A DNA stretch of 64,000 nt from Hoylesella buccalis ATCC 35310 (GTDB taxonomy: Bacteria; Bacteroidota; Bacteroidia; Bacteroidales; Bacteroidaceae), in assembly GCF_000177075.1 (NCBI RefSeq), contig NZ_ADEG01000045.1:1-64000 (forward strand), given 5' to 3'. The position numbers and the translations under genes are program-made. Positions 26,519 through 36,470 of the stretch are shown piece after piece. Numbering within the stretch: the stretch's first letter is position 1; every line of letters begins with the position of its first letter. The notes beneath the pieces were generated by a model, which was given only the letters and a program-made list of their open reading frames with translations, made no database searches and was not told the DNA's origin.

Positions 26519-27439
26519 ATGAAGAATACAAAAGATAGAGAGAAGCTATTTAAAAATATAGAGGACATGTTAGATCATGACATTGACCAGCTTACCAATC
26601 ATGAGGAAGGAGCCAGCGAAGAACTTGGTGCACCAGAGTTTGATATGGACGGTGTTTTCAATAACATCATGAAAGTAATCACGCAAAAGAAGCATCATCC
26701 AATTGCGAATGTCCTCAAGTGGACATCAGCAGCGATTATTGTCTTTATGCTCGGATTTAGTTCTTATTACCTCTTTCTCAATTCCAGCGTTAAACACCAT
26801 GAAATCTATGCTTCAAAAGGTGAGAAGTTGCTCGTGGTTCTCCCTGATGGCACAAAGGTATTTCTTAATTCTGACTCTAAACTTAGTTACCCCGATAGGT
26901 TTTATGACCGACTCAGGGAAGTTGGACTCGAAGGTGAAGGATATTTCCAAGTCGCCAAAGATGCCAGGCATCCATTCATAGTCAGAACTTACGATATGAT
27001 GGTGAAGGTTACGGGAACAAAATTTAATATCAAAGCCTATCCAGAAAACAAAGATATCGTAACAACTTTGGATGAAGGACATGTTCTGGTGGGAAAATCA
27101 GGTAAGGAACACACCTTACGGTCTATGAAGCCCAACCAACAGGCCATCTATGCACGTAGAACGGCATCATGTGCGATTAGGAACGTGTCGAGCAATAATG
27201 GTTCGTCTGATTGGAAAAACAACAGACTGTCTTTCATTAATACGCCGATGGATGAAGTGCTGCTGACGCTCGAACGCAATTTCAATGTCACTTTCATCAT
27301 CAAAGAGAACGCTGCTAAAAAATACAGCTATACATTCAACTGCAGTTCGAACGATATCAAAGAAGTGATAGAAACAATGGAGACAATCACACCGATAAGA
27401 ATTAAAAAGCAAGACGAACAAACATATATAATCAATTAA
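26519..27439 (+). CDS. FecR-family anti-sigma factor
   Basis: 306 residues. A cytoplasmic N-terminal region (about 1-64) that would hold the sigma factor is followed by one membrane segment (about 65-88, AAIIVFMLGFSSYYLF). The periplasmic FecR domain (LLVVLPDGTKVFLNSDSKL, EGEGYFQVAKDARHPF, VTGTKFNIKAYPEN) and the C-terminal DUF4974 domain (PMDEVLLTLERNFNV) follow. It should transmit the signal from the STN domain of the SusC encoded 8 nt downstream. Its sigma factor is not upstream as usual; the only candidate here is at 38771, after the locus. A DUF4974 tail is normal for this family. Confidence 0.92.
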   Translation: MKNTKDREKLFKNIEDMLDHDIDQLTNHEEGASEELGAPEFDMDGVFNNIMKVITQKKHHPIANVLKWTSAAIIVFMLGFSSYYLFLNSSVKHHEIYASKGEKLLVVLPDGTKVFLNSDSKLSYPDRFYDRLREVGLEGEGYFQVAKDARHPFIVRTYDMMVKVTGTKFNIKAYPENKDIVTTLDEGHVLVGKSGKEHTLRSMKPNQQAIYARRTASCAIRNVSSNNGSSDWKNNRLSFINTPMDEVLLTLERNFNVTFIIKENAAKKYSYTFNCSSNDIKEVIETMETITPIRIKKQDEQTYIIN

Positions 27440-27447
27440 TTATAGCT

Positions 27448-30400
27448 ATGAAGACAACAACTCAATTAAACATTGTCAAACGACTATGTGTGTTTTTTGT
27501 GGCAACATTGTTACCTCTTTGGCTCTGTGCTCAAAGTCAGGTGATAAGTGTGAAGTTCAACAACATGCCCCTTGGAAAAGCGATGAAGGTTATAGGCAAG
27601 AAATCGAATCTAAAGATTGCCTATAGCAAGGAATTTGTCGACTTGGATAAGCTGGTAAGCCTGTCTGCCAAGAATAAAAGGGTAGATAAGGTGCTGGATG
27701 CCTTGTTCCATAATATTGATGTGGCTTACAGCATCAAGAACGGTACCATTATGTTGTATAGGACAAACAGGCTGAAAAAGGACGCTAAGACCAAGCCTTC
27801 ACCAACTTATGTAGCGAATGATGCACAGCCAGCTGTTTACGGAAGGGTAAAGGATAAAAATGGTGAACCTCTTGTTGGAGCGACTATTTCGACACTTGAC
27901 CAAAAAGTTATTGCCATCACTGACCAAGAAGGACAGTTCAGCATTAAAGTAGATCCTGGTACAGTACTGAAGATTAACTATGTAGGTTGTGAGGAGATTA
28001 AGTACACAGTTAGGGATGGCAGGACCATATCCCTTGTGATGCAGGAAGATGCCACGGGGCTGGATGAGGTCGTTGTTGTTGGCTACGGCACACAAAAGAA
28101 AATTAATCTAACTGGAGCTGTTTCAATGATTAAGGGCGATGCGTTGGAAAATCGACCGATAGCTAACGTTACATCAGGTTTGCAAGGAATGCTGCCAGGG
28201 GTAACCATTGAGTCTTCGAGCGGACAACCAGGTGCAGTCCCCAGTATTAGGGTTCGTGGTATCAACACCATCAGCAGCAACACCTCGCCATTGATTTTAA
28301 TTGATGGAGTGGCAGGAGGCGACTTAAACCTTCTGAATCCGTTGGACATCGAGAGTGTATCGGTGCTCAAGGATGCAGCCTCGTCAGCTATCTATGGTGC
28401 CCGCGCTGCAAATGGTGTGATATTAATCACAACGAAAAAAGGTAAGAGAAAAGAGAATGCCCATGTGTCTTACAGTGGATATGTGGGAATGCAAACCCCT
28501 ACAGCCTTACCAAAGTTGGTTAACGGAAGGCAATATATGGAGCTTTACAACGAGTCCATGGCAGCAGCTGGCTTCTCCAAGCCATACAGCGAGGATGCGT
28601 TCCAAAAATATGATTCAGGAGAATATCCAAATGAATATTCCAACACCGACTGGGTGCATGAGATTTTCAAAAAGAATGCTTTACAGACCTCCCATGCAGT
28701 TAGTGTAAGAGGTGGTGGTGACAAAAGTGCGTATTTTTTATCATATGGCTACTTAAACCAAGATGGTTTGGTGGTTGGCGATGCGTTCAATTCCAAGCGT
28801 CATAATGCTCGTATCAATGTGAATACAGAAATAGGATCTCGCTTGAAACTGAACGGAACGGTTAGTTTTGTGGATTTCAACCGCCAGGTATCTGGATTTT
28901 CAGGAACGGGTGGAGTATTTCGTCTAGCCCAGAGAATCTCACCGTTGCTGCCAATCAAATGGAAGCAGAAGAACGATGCCGGACAATGGGAAGATACGCC
29001 GTACTGGTCATACGGATCGGTAGGCAACCCATTGTATGTCGCGTATGAAGGTGGTTCACAGAAATCTAAGTCGAGAACGTTAAATGCTATCGTTGAAGCC
29101 AATCTTAAGATCGTAGACGGGTTATATTTGAATGGACAATACTCTGCAAACTACTATTTCCGTGAAATAGATGAGTTTTCGCCCACGTTGCTAAAGTTTA
29201 ATGCAGATGGCGAGCCAAGCCCCGACAACAAGACGATGAAAAATTCAGTTCAGCAAAGTCATCAAGATGCATTGACGCAAAGCTTCCAAATCACGTCTAC
29301 TTTCAACAAGAAGTTCTGGAAGCACGATATTGGAGCATTGCTGGGCTTTTCACAAGAATGGTATGATAACAGCAATTTGAGTGGAAGTCGAAAAAACATT
29401 CTCGTAGATGATATTTATGTGCTTAGTATGGGTACGGAAGACATTACAAATAGCGGCACCAAAGGACAATGGGCATTACAATCTTATTTTGGCCGACTGA
29501 ATTATGCTTTTGACAATAAATATTTGCTTGAAGCCAACCTTCGTATAGACGGCACTTCTCGTTTTGCAAAGAACAACCGTTGGGGCTATTTCCCTTCGTT
29601 CTCTGTTGGCTGGAATTTCTTCAGAGAGGATTTCATGCGGTTCCTCGATTCTTATATGTCGATGGGAAAGCTGCGTGCATCCTGGGGAGAATTGGGTAAC
29701 CAGAATGTGGGCAGTACATTCTATCCTTATGTTACTCCCATCGAACGTAGGGAAAAGGCATATCCTATCGGTGATACAAACAACGTTGGATTTGAGCAAA
29801 GGAAACTGGGAAATACAAACATCAAGTGGGAGACGATACGCATGATGAATGTCGGTTTGGACTTGAACTTTATTAGCAATAGATTGTCCTTGACGTTCGA
29901 CTGGTTTAAGAAGGAAAATATCAATGCACTGGTGAAACCTATTTTTCCGACTATTGTAGGTGTTGTTGGTTCGAATAATCTTCCGTTTGAAAACATGGGA
30001 CGTATAGAGAACAAAGGCTGGGAGTTTGGTGCTTCTTGGCGAGACCATATCGGTGAAGTAAGATATGGACTGAGTTTAAATATATCCGATTCGAAAAATA
30101 AAATTACTGATTTGGGCAATAGCGAACCAAGTCTTGGTAACCATATCCGGCGTGTAGGTGATCCTATCAATGCCTATTATGGGTATCTGACTGACGGTTT
30201 GGCTCAAACGAGCGATTTCGAAGGAAGAAACGAAGATGGAAAGTATATCAATCCTAAATTTGTTGTGCCAAACGCACATAAGTCAATTGTTCAACCAGGA
30301 GACATTAAGTATCGGGATGTTAGCGGTCCAGAGGGCAAGCCTGACGGTATGATTGACGAGTATGATAAGGTGGTGTTTGGCGAGCCATTCCCTCATTACA

Positions 30401-30864
30401 CCTATGCAATCAAGGCCAATATTGCATGGAAAGGCTGGGATTTCAGTTGTTACTTTCAGGGCGTGGGGAAAGTGAATGGTTATCTTTCAGACGAAGCCCG
30501 TCACTGTTTCATCAATGACTATTCGGTTCCAAAAGTTGAACACTTGAACCGTTGGACACCTAATAATCCCAATGGAACTTATCCGAGATTGTATCAAGGA
30601 CAGTCGCACAACCTCATGTTTAGCAATTATTGGCTCGAGGACGCATCATATCTACGTTTGAAGAACGTGCAGTTGGGTTATACCTTCCCTAATAAATGGG
30701 TGTCCAAGTTGGGCATGAATCATGTGAGGGCATATTTTTCAGCTGATAACTTGCTGACGTTTACCAAATATTTTGGTTCTTATGATCCAGAAGTACGTGA
30801 AACTTCTGGAAGTATATATCCACAAGTCAAAACTTATGTTTTTGGACTATCCGTTAACTTTTAA
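27448..30864 (+). CDS. SusC/RagA-type TonB-dependent outer-membrane transporter with STN domain
   Basis: 1138 residues. Signal peptide to about 29; STN signalling domain about 31-100 (VKFNNMPLGKAMKVIGKKS); carboxypeptidase-D-like domain about 130-210 (GRVKDKNGEPLVGATIST); TonB box-like DEVVVVGYGTQKK; plug about 215-335 (RVRGINTISSNTSPLILIDG); then a 22-strand barrel ending YVFGLSVNF with terminal Phe. The STN domain marks it as a transducer that reports glycan binding to the FecR protein encoded directly upstream. It imports oligosaccharide with the SusD encoded 11 nt downstream. Confidence 0.96.
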   Translation: MKTTTQLNIVKRLCVFFVATLLPLWLCAQSQVISVKFNNMPLGKAMKVIGKKSNLKIAYSKEFVDLDKLVSLSAKNKRVDKVLDALFHNIDVAYSIKNGTIMLYRTNRLKKDAKTKPSPTYVANDAQPAVYGRVKDKNGEPLVGATISTLDQKVIAITDQEGQFSIKVDPGTVLKINYVGCEEIKYTVRDGRTISLVMQEDATGLDEVVVVGYGTQKKINLTGAVSMIKGDALENRPIANVTSGLQGMLPGVTIESSSGQPGAVPSIRVRGINTISSNTSPLILIDGVAGGDLNLLNPLDIESVSVLKDAASSAIYGARAANGVILITTKKGKRKENAHVSYSGYVGMQTPTALPKLVNGRQYMELYNESMAAAGFSKPYSEDAFQKYDSGEYPNEYSNTDWVHEIFKKNALQTSHAVSVRGGGDKSAYFLSYGYLNQDGLVVGDAFNSKRHNARINVNTEIGSRLKLNGTVSFVDFNRQVSGFSGTGGVFRLAQRISPLLPIKWKQKNDAGQWEDTPYWSYGSVGNPLYVAYEGGSQKSKSRTLNAIVEANLKIVDGLYLNGQYSANYYFREIDEFSPTLLKFNADGEPSPDNKTMKNSVQQSHQDALTQSFQITSTFNKKFWKHDIGALLGFSQEWYDNSNLSGSRKNILVDDIYVLSMGTEDITNSGTKGQWALQSYFGRLNYAFDNKYLLEANLRIDGTSRFAKNNRWGYFPSFSVGWNFFREDFMRFLDSYMSMGKLRASWGELGNQNVGSTFYPYVTPIERREKAYPIGDTNNVGFEQRKLGNTNIKWETIRMMNVGLDLNFISNRLSLTFDWFKKENINALVKPIFPTIVGVVGSNNLPFENMGRIENKGWEFGASWRDHIGEVRYGLSLNISDSKNKITDLGNSEPSLGNHIRRVGDPINAYYGYLTDGLAQTSDFEGRNEDGKYINPKFVVPNAHKSIVQPGDIKYRDVSGPEGKPDGMIDEYDKVVFGEPFPHYTYAIKANIAWKGWDFSCYFQGVGKVNGYLSDEARHCFINDYSVPKVEHLNRWTPNNPNGTYPRLYQGQSHNLMFSNYWLEDASYLRLKNVQLGYTFPNKWVSKLGMNHVRAYFSADNLLTFTKYFGSYDPEVRETSGSIYPQVKTYVFGLSVNF

Positions 30865-30875
30865 AATGATGTGTT

Positions 30876-32606
30876 ATGAAGACTTTTAAATATTTTGGCA
30901 TTCTGTTCATCGGTTTGATGATAACAGTTTCATGCAGCGATATATTAGATAAATACCCTTTGGATTCGGTTACCAACCAAACATATTGGAAAACGGAGGA
31001 ACAGCTACGTTCGGCCTTGTACCCGTGTTATGATGCTTTTGACTATGAGACTCTAATCAAATGGGCTGAGGCAACTGCTGAAACGGTGTTGTGGGGTGAT
31101 GTTAAAAGTGGATTGAGCAAGGTTTCCGGAGGTAAACACACCTATAGCGACGGGTTTCCTATGAGCTCATATTGGTCAAGGGCGTATAGCAATATATACA
31201 CTTGCAATAATTTTCTTGACAACTACAACTCCGCCCCTATCCCACAGGAAGTTAAAGATGTGTATGCCGGTGAAGTGAAGGTCATTAGAGCCTATGAGTA
31301 TTTCATGTTGACCACTTTCTTTGGTGACGTACCATGGGTGGATCATGTGATAACATCCAAAGAGGCCTATATCGCTCGAACGAGCCGTAGTCAAGTCATT
31401 GATCATATCTTGGCTGATCTTGACTGGGCTGCTGAACGCTTGCCTGCGAAGAGACAGTTAGGAGTTAATGTTGGTCGCATTGACCGTTGGGGAGCCTTAG
31501 CCATGAAGGCTCGTATTGCCTTGCAGAACGAACGTTATGAGATAGCAAGAGATGCCTGCCGGGAGATTATGGATAATAGTCCCTATGGACTGTACGACTA
31601 TGCTAAGCTATACCAGCAAGAGGGAGACGTAGAGACAAATCCAAAGAACAATGAATCTATTATCTTCAGCCTCTATGTGAAAGATGTTCGCATGCACAAC
31701 ACCTCGCGAGAAATATGCAGTCCGGTTGACTATGTGCGTTTTATGGCATCCAAGACTTTAGTAGATGCGTTTTTGTGTACAGACGGTAAACCGGCTAAGG
31801 CAGGATTGGAATATTATCACAATAATAATGTCGTAACTTCTGATTTGTACACATACCCCGAGAAACATTATGCAGACTATTTTAAAAACCGGGATCCGCG
31901 TATGAGGATGACACTCTATGCTCCTGGTGACAAGTGGCCCGGCGGCGACGATGGTGACAAGGATGTAGACAACGCAAATCCTATTTTTAAATTACCACGT
32001 TTTGCTTCGCTAAGTAACAACAACCGCAAGGGGGCTAACAGCTATACGGGTTTTTATTTTAAAAAGTACAGCATCATTAACAATATAGCTTATAGAAAAG
32101 GACATAACAACTATAACGTCATTCGTTATCCTGAGGTTTTACTCACTTATGCCGAGGCCTTGTACAAATTAAACGGCACCTTAACTCAGCAGGAGATTGA
32201 CGAAACTGTCAATAAGTTGAGAAACCGGGTGGGCATGCATCCTATGAAACTCGACGAGTTGAAGAAATGGAACATGGATCTATGGACAGAATTGAAGCGT
32301 GAGCGCCGAGTAGAAATGAGTTTCGACGGTATGCGTTATGCAGATATTATGCGTTGGCGCGAAGGTGAACTGAGATTTGGTCGTGCTATAACGGGACCTA
32401 GCTTAACTGTATGCATGAATGATTTAGGGCGGAATCCGTATCCTGACAATGGTGTGGATGAGTTTGGTGACATTGTTCATGAAAAGTCTACGGCCGAAGG
32501 CGGAATCCGATATTTCGATCCTAAAAAGCATTATTTGTGGCCTGTGCCGTATGAGGAAAGGCTCAAGAATCCTTTATTGGGACAAAATCCAGGATGGGAG
32601 GAGTAA
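30876..32606 (+). CDS. SusD/RagB-type glycan-binding lipoprotein
   Basis: 576 residues. The lipoprotein signal ends TVSCSD; the SusD N-terminal TPR-like region starts LDKYPLDSVTNQTYWKTEEQL, and the C-terminal RagB block holds VIRYPEVLLTYAEALYKL and LKRERRVEMSFDGMRYADIMRW, both family hallmarks. It forms the lid over the SusC barrel at the cell surface. The gene follows SusC by 11 nt. The glycan cannot be read from the sequence, but the linked GH89 genes point to alpha-GlcNAc-containing material. Confidence 0.95.
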   Translation: MKTFKYFGILFIGLMITVSCSDILDKYPLDSVTNQTYWKTEEQLRSALYPCYDAFDYETLIKWAEATAETVLWGDVKSGLSKVSGGKHTYSDGFPMSSYWSRAYSNIYTCNNFLDNYNSAPIPQEVKDVYAGEVKVIRAYEYFMLTTFFGDVPWVDHVITSKEAYIARTSRSQVIDHILADLDWAAERLPAKRQLGVNVGRIDRWGALAMKARIALQNERYEIARDACREIMDNSPYGLYDYAKLYQQEGDVETNPKNNESIIFSLYVKDVRMHNTSREICSPVDYVRFMASKTLVDAFLCTDGKPAKAGLEYYHNNNVVTSDLYTYPEKHYADYFKNRDPRMRMTLYAPGDKWPGGDDGDKDVDNANPIFKLPRFASLSNNNRKGANSYTGFYFKKYSIINNIAYRKGHNNYNVIRYPEVLLTYAEALYKLNGTLTQQEIDETVNKLRNRVGMHPMKLDELKKWNMDLWTELKRERRVEMSFDGMRYADIMRWREGELRFGRAITGPSLTVCMNDLGRNPYPDNGVDEFGDIVHEKSTAEGGIRYFDPKKHYLWPVPYEERLKNPLLGQNPGWEE

Positions 32607-32655
32607 TATATTCTCACATTAAACTTTTATAAGTATCAACATAATAAAAAATAAA

Positions 32656-33507
32656 ATGAAAAATATAATTCTTATCATGAGTATTCTGATGATAAATTTG
32701 TCAGGATGCTCCAAAGCCAGCACAGACTTCAATACTTCTGGAGATGATGGTTGGGACCATCAAAAGAGTAAAAATAATTTAACGGTAATGAGTTATAATA
32801 TTCGTCACTGTTCCCCGTATATAGGTTCAGGTGTTCCCTCTCCGGCAGAAGTTGGCAATGTGGCTAAGGTCTTGAAGGATAAAAATGCCGATGTGGTGCT
32901 TTTGCAGGAAGTTGATTCCATGACCACACGTGCCTTCAATATTGATCAGGCAAAAGAACTTGCCAAGCGAGCAGGGTATAAATATCACAAATTTTTCAAG
33001 CAAAAAGACTATCAGGGTGGAGCTTACGGCGCTGCGATATTGTCTAAATATGAAATGAAGAATATCATAAACCACCCTTTGCCCAAAATGATAGATGGTC
33101 AAACGATTAAAGGCAGCAACATATTGGGTAGTGCAAAAATCGTGTTCGCAGGAAAAGATATTTATATTGCGACAATGCATCTCTCCGTTACAGAGAGTGA
33201 GCGGCTTAAGCAATTTCCCAAGTACTTAGAATGCTTAGAACCATACGCTCATAAATTGATCATTATAGGTGGCGACTTCAACAGCCGTCCAACTGATGCA
33301 TCTATAACCATGTTGGAAGCAAACGGCTTTACTCGTACGAACAAAGATCCCAACAAGTTTACCATTCCTTCTGATAAGCCAAATCGTGAGTTGGATTATA
33401 TTGCCTATAAACCATCAACAGCAGTAGATGTTGTATCTCACACGGTCTTTACCGGGATTAACGCATCAGACCATTTACCAATAGTTTCAGTATTGAAAAT
33501 TAAATAA
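32656..33507 (+). CDS. endonuclease/exonuclease/phosphatase-fold lipoprotein (first of a pair)
   Basis: 283 residues. A lipoprotein signal (NLSGCSKA) precedes an intact EEP domain: metal/catalytic motifs SYNIRHC, LQEVDSMT, TMHLSV, GGDFNSRP, LDYIAY and SDHLPI are all present, so it should be active. The EEP fold hydrolyses phosphodiesters or phosphomonoesters (DNase I, sphingomyelinase, inositol phosphatases). Location on the cell surface or periplasm and the SusCD/GH89 context argue for a glycan or lipid phosphodiester rather than nucleic acid; that is inference. The next gene, 7 nt on, is a paralogue with a normal signal peptide. Confidence 0.85.
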   Translation: MKNIILIMSILMINLSGCSKASTDFNTSGDDGWDHQKSKNNLTVMSYNIRHCSPYIGSGVPSPAEVGNVAKVLKDKNADVVLLQEVDSMTTRAFNIDQAKELAKRAGYKYHKFFKQKDYQGGAYGAAILSKYEMKNIINHPLPKMIDGQTIKGSNILGSAKIVFAGKDIYIATMHLSVTESERLKQFPKYLECLEPYAHKLIIIGGDFNSRPTDASITMLEANGFTRTNKDPNKFTIPSDKPNRELDYIAYKPSTAVDVVSHTVFTGINASDHLPIVSVLKIK

Positions 33508-33514
33508 AGTTAAT

Positions 33515-34279
33515 ATGAGAATCTTAATTTCATTTTACCTACTACTTATCTCACTTTGTGTAGGGGCGCAAGGACCACTCAAGTTAAGAGTCATGACGTA
33601 TAACTTGCGCTTTGGAGAATTGGCATCACTCGAGGAGTTGGCTTATCACATTAAAGCGTTCAAGCCAGACTTTGTTGCCTTGCAAGAAGTAGACTGCAAC
33701 ACTCATCGTGAACGTGCTCCCAAGCAGAACGGAAAGAACTTTATATCAGAATTAGCCTATCACACGGGTATGTTTGGTTTGTATGGAAAAACCATCGACT
33801 ACTCGGGGGGCTATTATGGTATTGGTATGCTGGCTCGGTATCCATGCATTGACATGAAAAAAGTAATGCTGCCCAATCCTTCCAAGTCAGAGCAAAGAGC
33901 CGTTATGTATGCCACTTACGAAGTAGGTACAGACACGCTCGTGTTTGCTGTAACCCATCTTGATATAAGCGGAAAGGACGCCAGAAAGGAGCAAGCAGAA
34001 TTTATCGTACAAGAACTTCAAAAGTGTAATTATCCGGTCTTGATTGGAGGAGATTTCAATGCTGGTCCTACCGAACCTGCTATAGAGAAGGTTATGGACA
34101 AATGGGGACGCAACATGACAATTATGGATCAGACATATTCATCGACAACTCCAAAGATCAAAATAGACTATATATATGCTTATCCTAAGAATAGATGGGA
34201 GGTGAAAACAAGTCAAACGGTACGGTCGTACTTGTCAGACCATTTTCCAATCGTATCGGAAATTATTCTTAAAAGATAA
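33515..34279 (+). CDS. secreted endonuclease/exonuclease/phosphatase-fold protein (second of a pair)
   Basis: 254 residues with a plain signal peptide (MRILISFYLLLISLCVGAQ) and an intact EEP domain: TYNLRFGE, LQEVDCNTHR, VTHLDISG, GGDFNAGP, IDYIYAYP, SDHFPIVSE. A SGGYYGIGML loop parallels GGAYGAAIL in the preceding paralogue. One copy is lipidated and this one is not, so they probably act in different places (surface or outer leaflet against periplasm) on the same material. It is followed after 21 nt by the first GH89 gene. Confidence 0.85.
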   Translation: MRILISFYLLLISLCVGAQGPLKLRVMTYNLRFGELASLEELAYHIKAFKPDFVALQEVDCNTHRERAPKQNGKNFISELAYHTGMFGLYGKTIDYSGGYYGIGMLARYPCIDMKKVMLPNPSKSEQRAVMYATYEVGTDTLVFAVTHLDISGKDARKEQAEFIVQELQKCNYPVLIGGDFNAGPTEPAIEKVMDKWGRNMTIMDQTYSSTTPKIKIDYIYAYPKNRWEVKTSQTVRSYLSDHFPIVSEIILKR

Positions 34280-34300
34280 CCTTTGCTCAAGATATGAATC

Positions 34301-36457
34301 ATGATGTTTAGGAAATACCGACTTTTACTGTTGTTTCTATTATTACCGCAAGTTTTTCTTGCCGCTGATAATGATATCACAGTGCCAGCAAAAAGAGTTC
34401 TCGATCGTATTTTAGAGGTTCCTGAAAACCGCATAGTATATAAGGTTTTACCACGTCAGGAAGGTCTGGATGCTTTCTCTATCAGTTGTGAGAACAATTG
34501 TCTAACACTCAGCGGAACAAGTACAACGGCATTGACTTATGCTTTTTACACCTATGTGCGCAATGCTTGCCATGTCATGGCCACATGGAGTGGAAATAAT
34601 ATAAAATTGCCTAAGCAACTTCCAAATTACCACTCTGGTGTCATCAATAGTCCGTTCAAGCTCCGCTATTTTCTTAACGTATGTACATTTGGGTATACAA
34701 TGCCCTATTGGGACTGGGAGCGTTGGGAAAAAGAACTCGACTTAATGGCACTTCATGGAGTGAACATGCCTTTGGCATCTGTTGCATCAGAGGCAATAGC
34801 AGAACGAGTGTGGACGAGAATGGGGCTTTCAAAAGCTCAAATACGGGAGTTCTTCACCGGACCAGCATATCTACCTTGGCACAGAATGGGTAACCTCAAC
34901 CAATGGGACGGCCCTCTGTCTGATGCGTGGCACAAGCAACAAATAACGTTACAACACAAAATCATATCACGCATGCGAGAGTTGGGCATGCATCCCATTG
35001 CACCAGCTTTTGCAGGTTTTGTGCCAAAGGCATTTGCCAAAAAGCATCCAGAGATTAATTTCAAACACCTTCGATGGGGAGGTTTTGCTGATTCCTTGAA
35101 CGCTTATGTTTTACCACCTGAGTCATCATACTTCAAACAGTTGGGCAAATTATTTATTGAGGAATGGGAAAGGGAGTTTGGTGAAAACACCTACTATCTT
35201 TCTGACAGTTTCAATGAGATGAAGCTCCCTGTAAATCCTAATGACGAGGAGGAAAAATGCAGACTATTGGCTGAATATGGCAAGGCAATCTATCAGTCAA
35301 TAAACGCTGGAAATCCTCATGCGATTTGGGTAACTCAGGGATGGACCTTTGGTTACCAGCATGATTTTTGGAACCGAAAAAGTCTTAGTGCCTTACTCAG
35401 CCAGGTGCCAAACGATCGAATGATTATCATTGATTTGGGCAACGATTATCCCAAATGGGTGTGGCATACCGAGCAAACTTGGAAGCGTCACAATGGTTTT
35501 TATGGCAAACAGTGGATATTCAGCTACGTTCCTAACTTCGGGGGAAAGACGCTTCTTACAGGCGACTTGGAAATGTATGCTACCGATGCTTCTCTGGCTT
35601 TGTCGGCAGCCAACAAAGGTAATCTAGTTGGAATAGGATCTGCTCCCGAGGGATTGGAGAATAACGAGGTGGTCTATGAGCTTTTGAGTGATGCCGCATG
35701 GACTGACAAGGGGATAAATCTTGATGAGTGGATTGCGAATTATTGCATGGCGCGATATGGCAAATATCCCGACAAGATGAAAGCAGCGTGGAACGGATTC
35801 AGAAAAAGCGTATACTCCTCTTTGTATTCATATCCAAGATTTACGTGGCAAACTGTCATTCCTGACACTCGGCGCAAGAGTAGACACGATTTAAATGAAA
35901 CTTATTTCAAAGCTGTTGAGGACTTTTTGTCGTGCGCTGACGAGTTGGGAGGGGCAAAATTCTACCAAGACGATGCGATACTTTTCGCTGCGCAATACCT
36001 TGGTGCAAAAGCTGATATATATTACGAGAATGCACTCCGCTATGGCTCTCTCAACAAACATGTTGAGGCAAATAAGCAGCTCAGTAAGGCTATTGAGTTG
36101 CTGCTGTTTGCCGATAAGATTTTAGCATCTCACCCTACCGACCGACTTGATGTTTGGATAGCAAAAGCCAGAAGTCAAGGACACACGCCTCAGGAAAAAA
36201 ATCAATATGAAGCGAATGCCAAGCGATTAATTACCACATGGGGAGGTCACCAAGAAGACTATGCTGCCAGATGCTGGAGCGGACTTATCAAAGACTATTA
36301 TATTCCAAGAATACAAATATATTTTTCAAACCAACGGAAGATGCTGGATCAATGGGAGGAAAACTGGATAAACAAACACGGACAAACAGAAAAGCAACTC
36401 CCCCTGGCCAACCCTTTGAAAGAACTGAGAAGAATCATATCAACAATAAACCATTAA
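34301..36457 (+). CDS. alpha-N-acetylglucosaminidase, GH89 (first of a pair)
   Basis: 718 residues, the size of human NAGLU. Signal peptide; N-terminal alpha/beta domain (about 25-120); TIM-barrel with RYFLNVCTFGYTMPYWDW, LDLMALHGVNMPLA, GPAYLPWHRMGNLN, the presumed acid/base E306 in LSDSFNE, and the presumed nucleophile E450 in SAPEGLENNEVVY, which matches the NAGLU motif closely; an all-helical C-terminal domain. It removes terminal alpha-linked GlcNAc (heparan ends, class III mucin O-glycans, or similar). It is part of the FecR-SusCD-EEP operon, 13 nt before a second GH89. Confidence 0.93.
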   Translation: MMFRKYRLLLLFLLLPQVFLAADNDITVPAKRVLDRILEVPENRIVYKVLPRQEGLDAFSISCENNCLTLSGTSTTALTYAFYTYVRNACHVMATWSGNNIKLPKQLPNYHSGVINSPFKLRYFLNVCTFGYTMPYWDWERWEKELDLMALHGVNMPLASVASEAIAERVWTRMGLSKAQIREFFTGPAYLPWHRMGNLNQWDGPLSDAWHKQQITLQHKIISRMRELGMHPIAPAFAGFVPKAFAKKHPEINFKHLRWGGFADSLNAYVLPPESSYFKQLGKLFIEEWEREFGENTYYLSDSFNEMKLPVNPNDEEEKCRLLAEYGKAIYQSINAGNPHAIWVTQGWTFGYQHDFWNRKSLSALLSQVPNDRMIIIDLGNDYPKWVWHTEQTWKRHNGFYGKQWIFSYVPNFGGKTLLTGDLEMYATDASLALSAANKGNLVGIGSAPEGLENNEVVYELLSDAAWTDKGINLDEWIANYCMARYGKYPDKMKAAWNGFRKSVYSSLYSYPRFTWQTVIPDTRRKSRHDLNETYFKAVEDFLSCADELGGAKFYQDDAILFAAQYLGAKADIYYENALRYGSLNKHVEANKQLSKAIELLLFADKILASHPTDRLDVWIAKARSQGHTPQEKNQYEANAKRLITTWGGHQEDYAARCWSGLIKDYYIPRIQIYFSNQRKMLDQWEENWINKHGQTEKQLPLANPLKELRRIISTINH

Positions 36458-36470
36458 AATTCTAACATCA

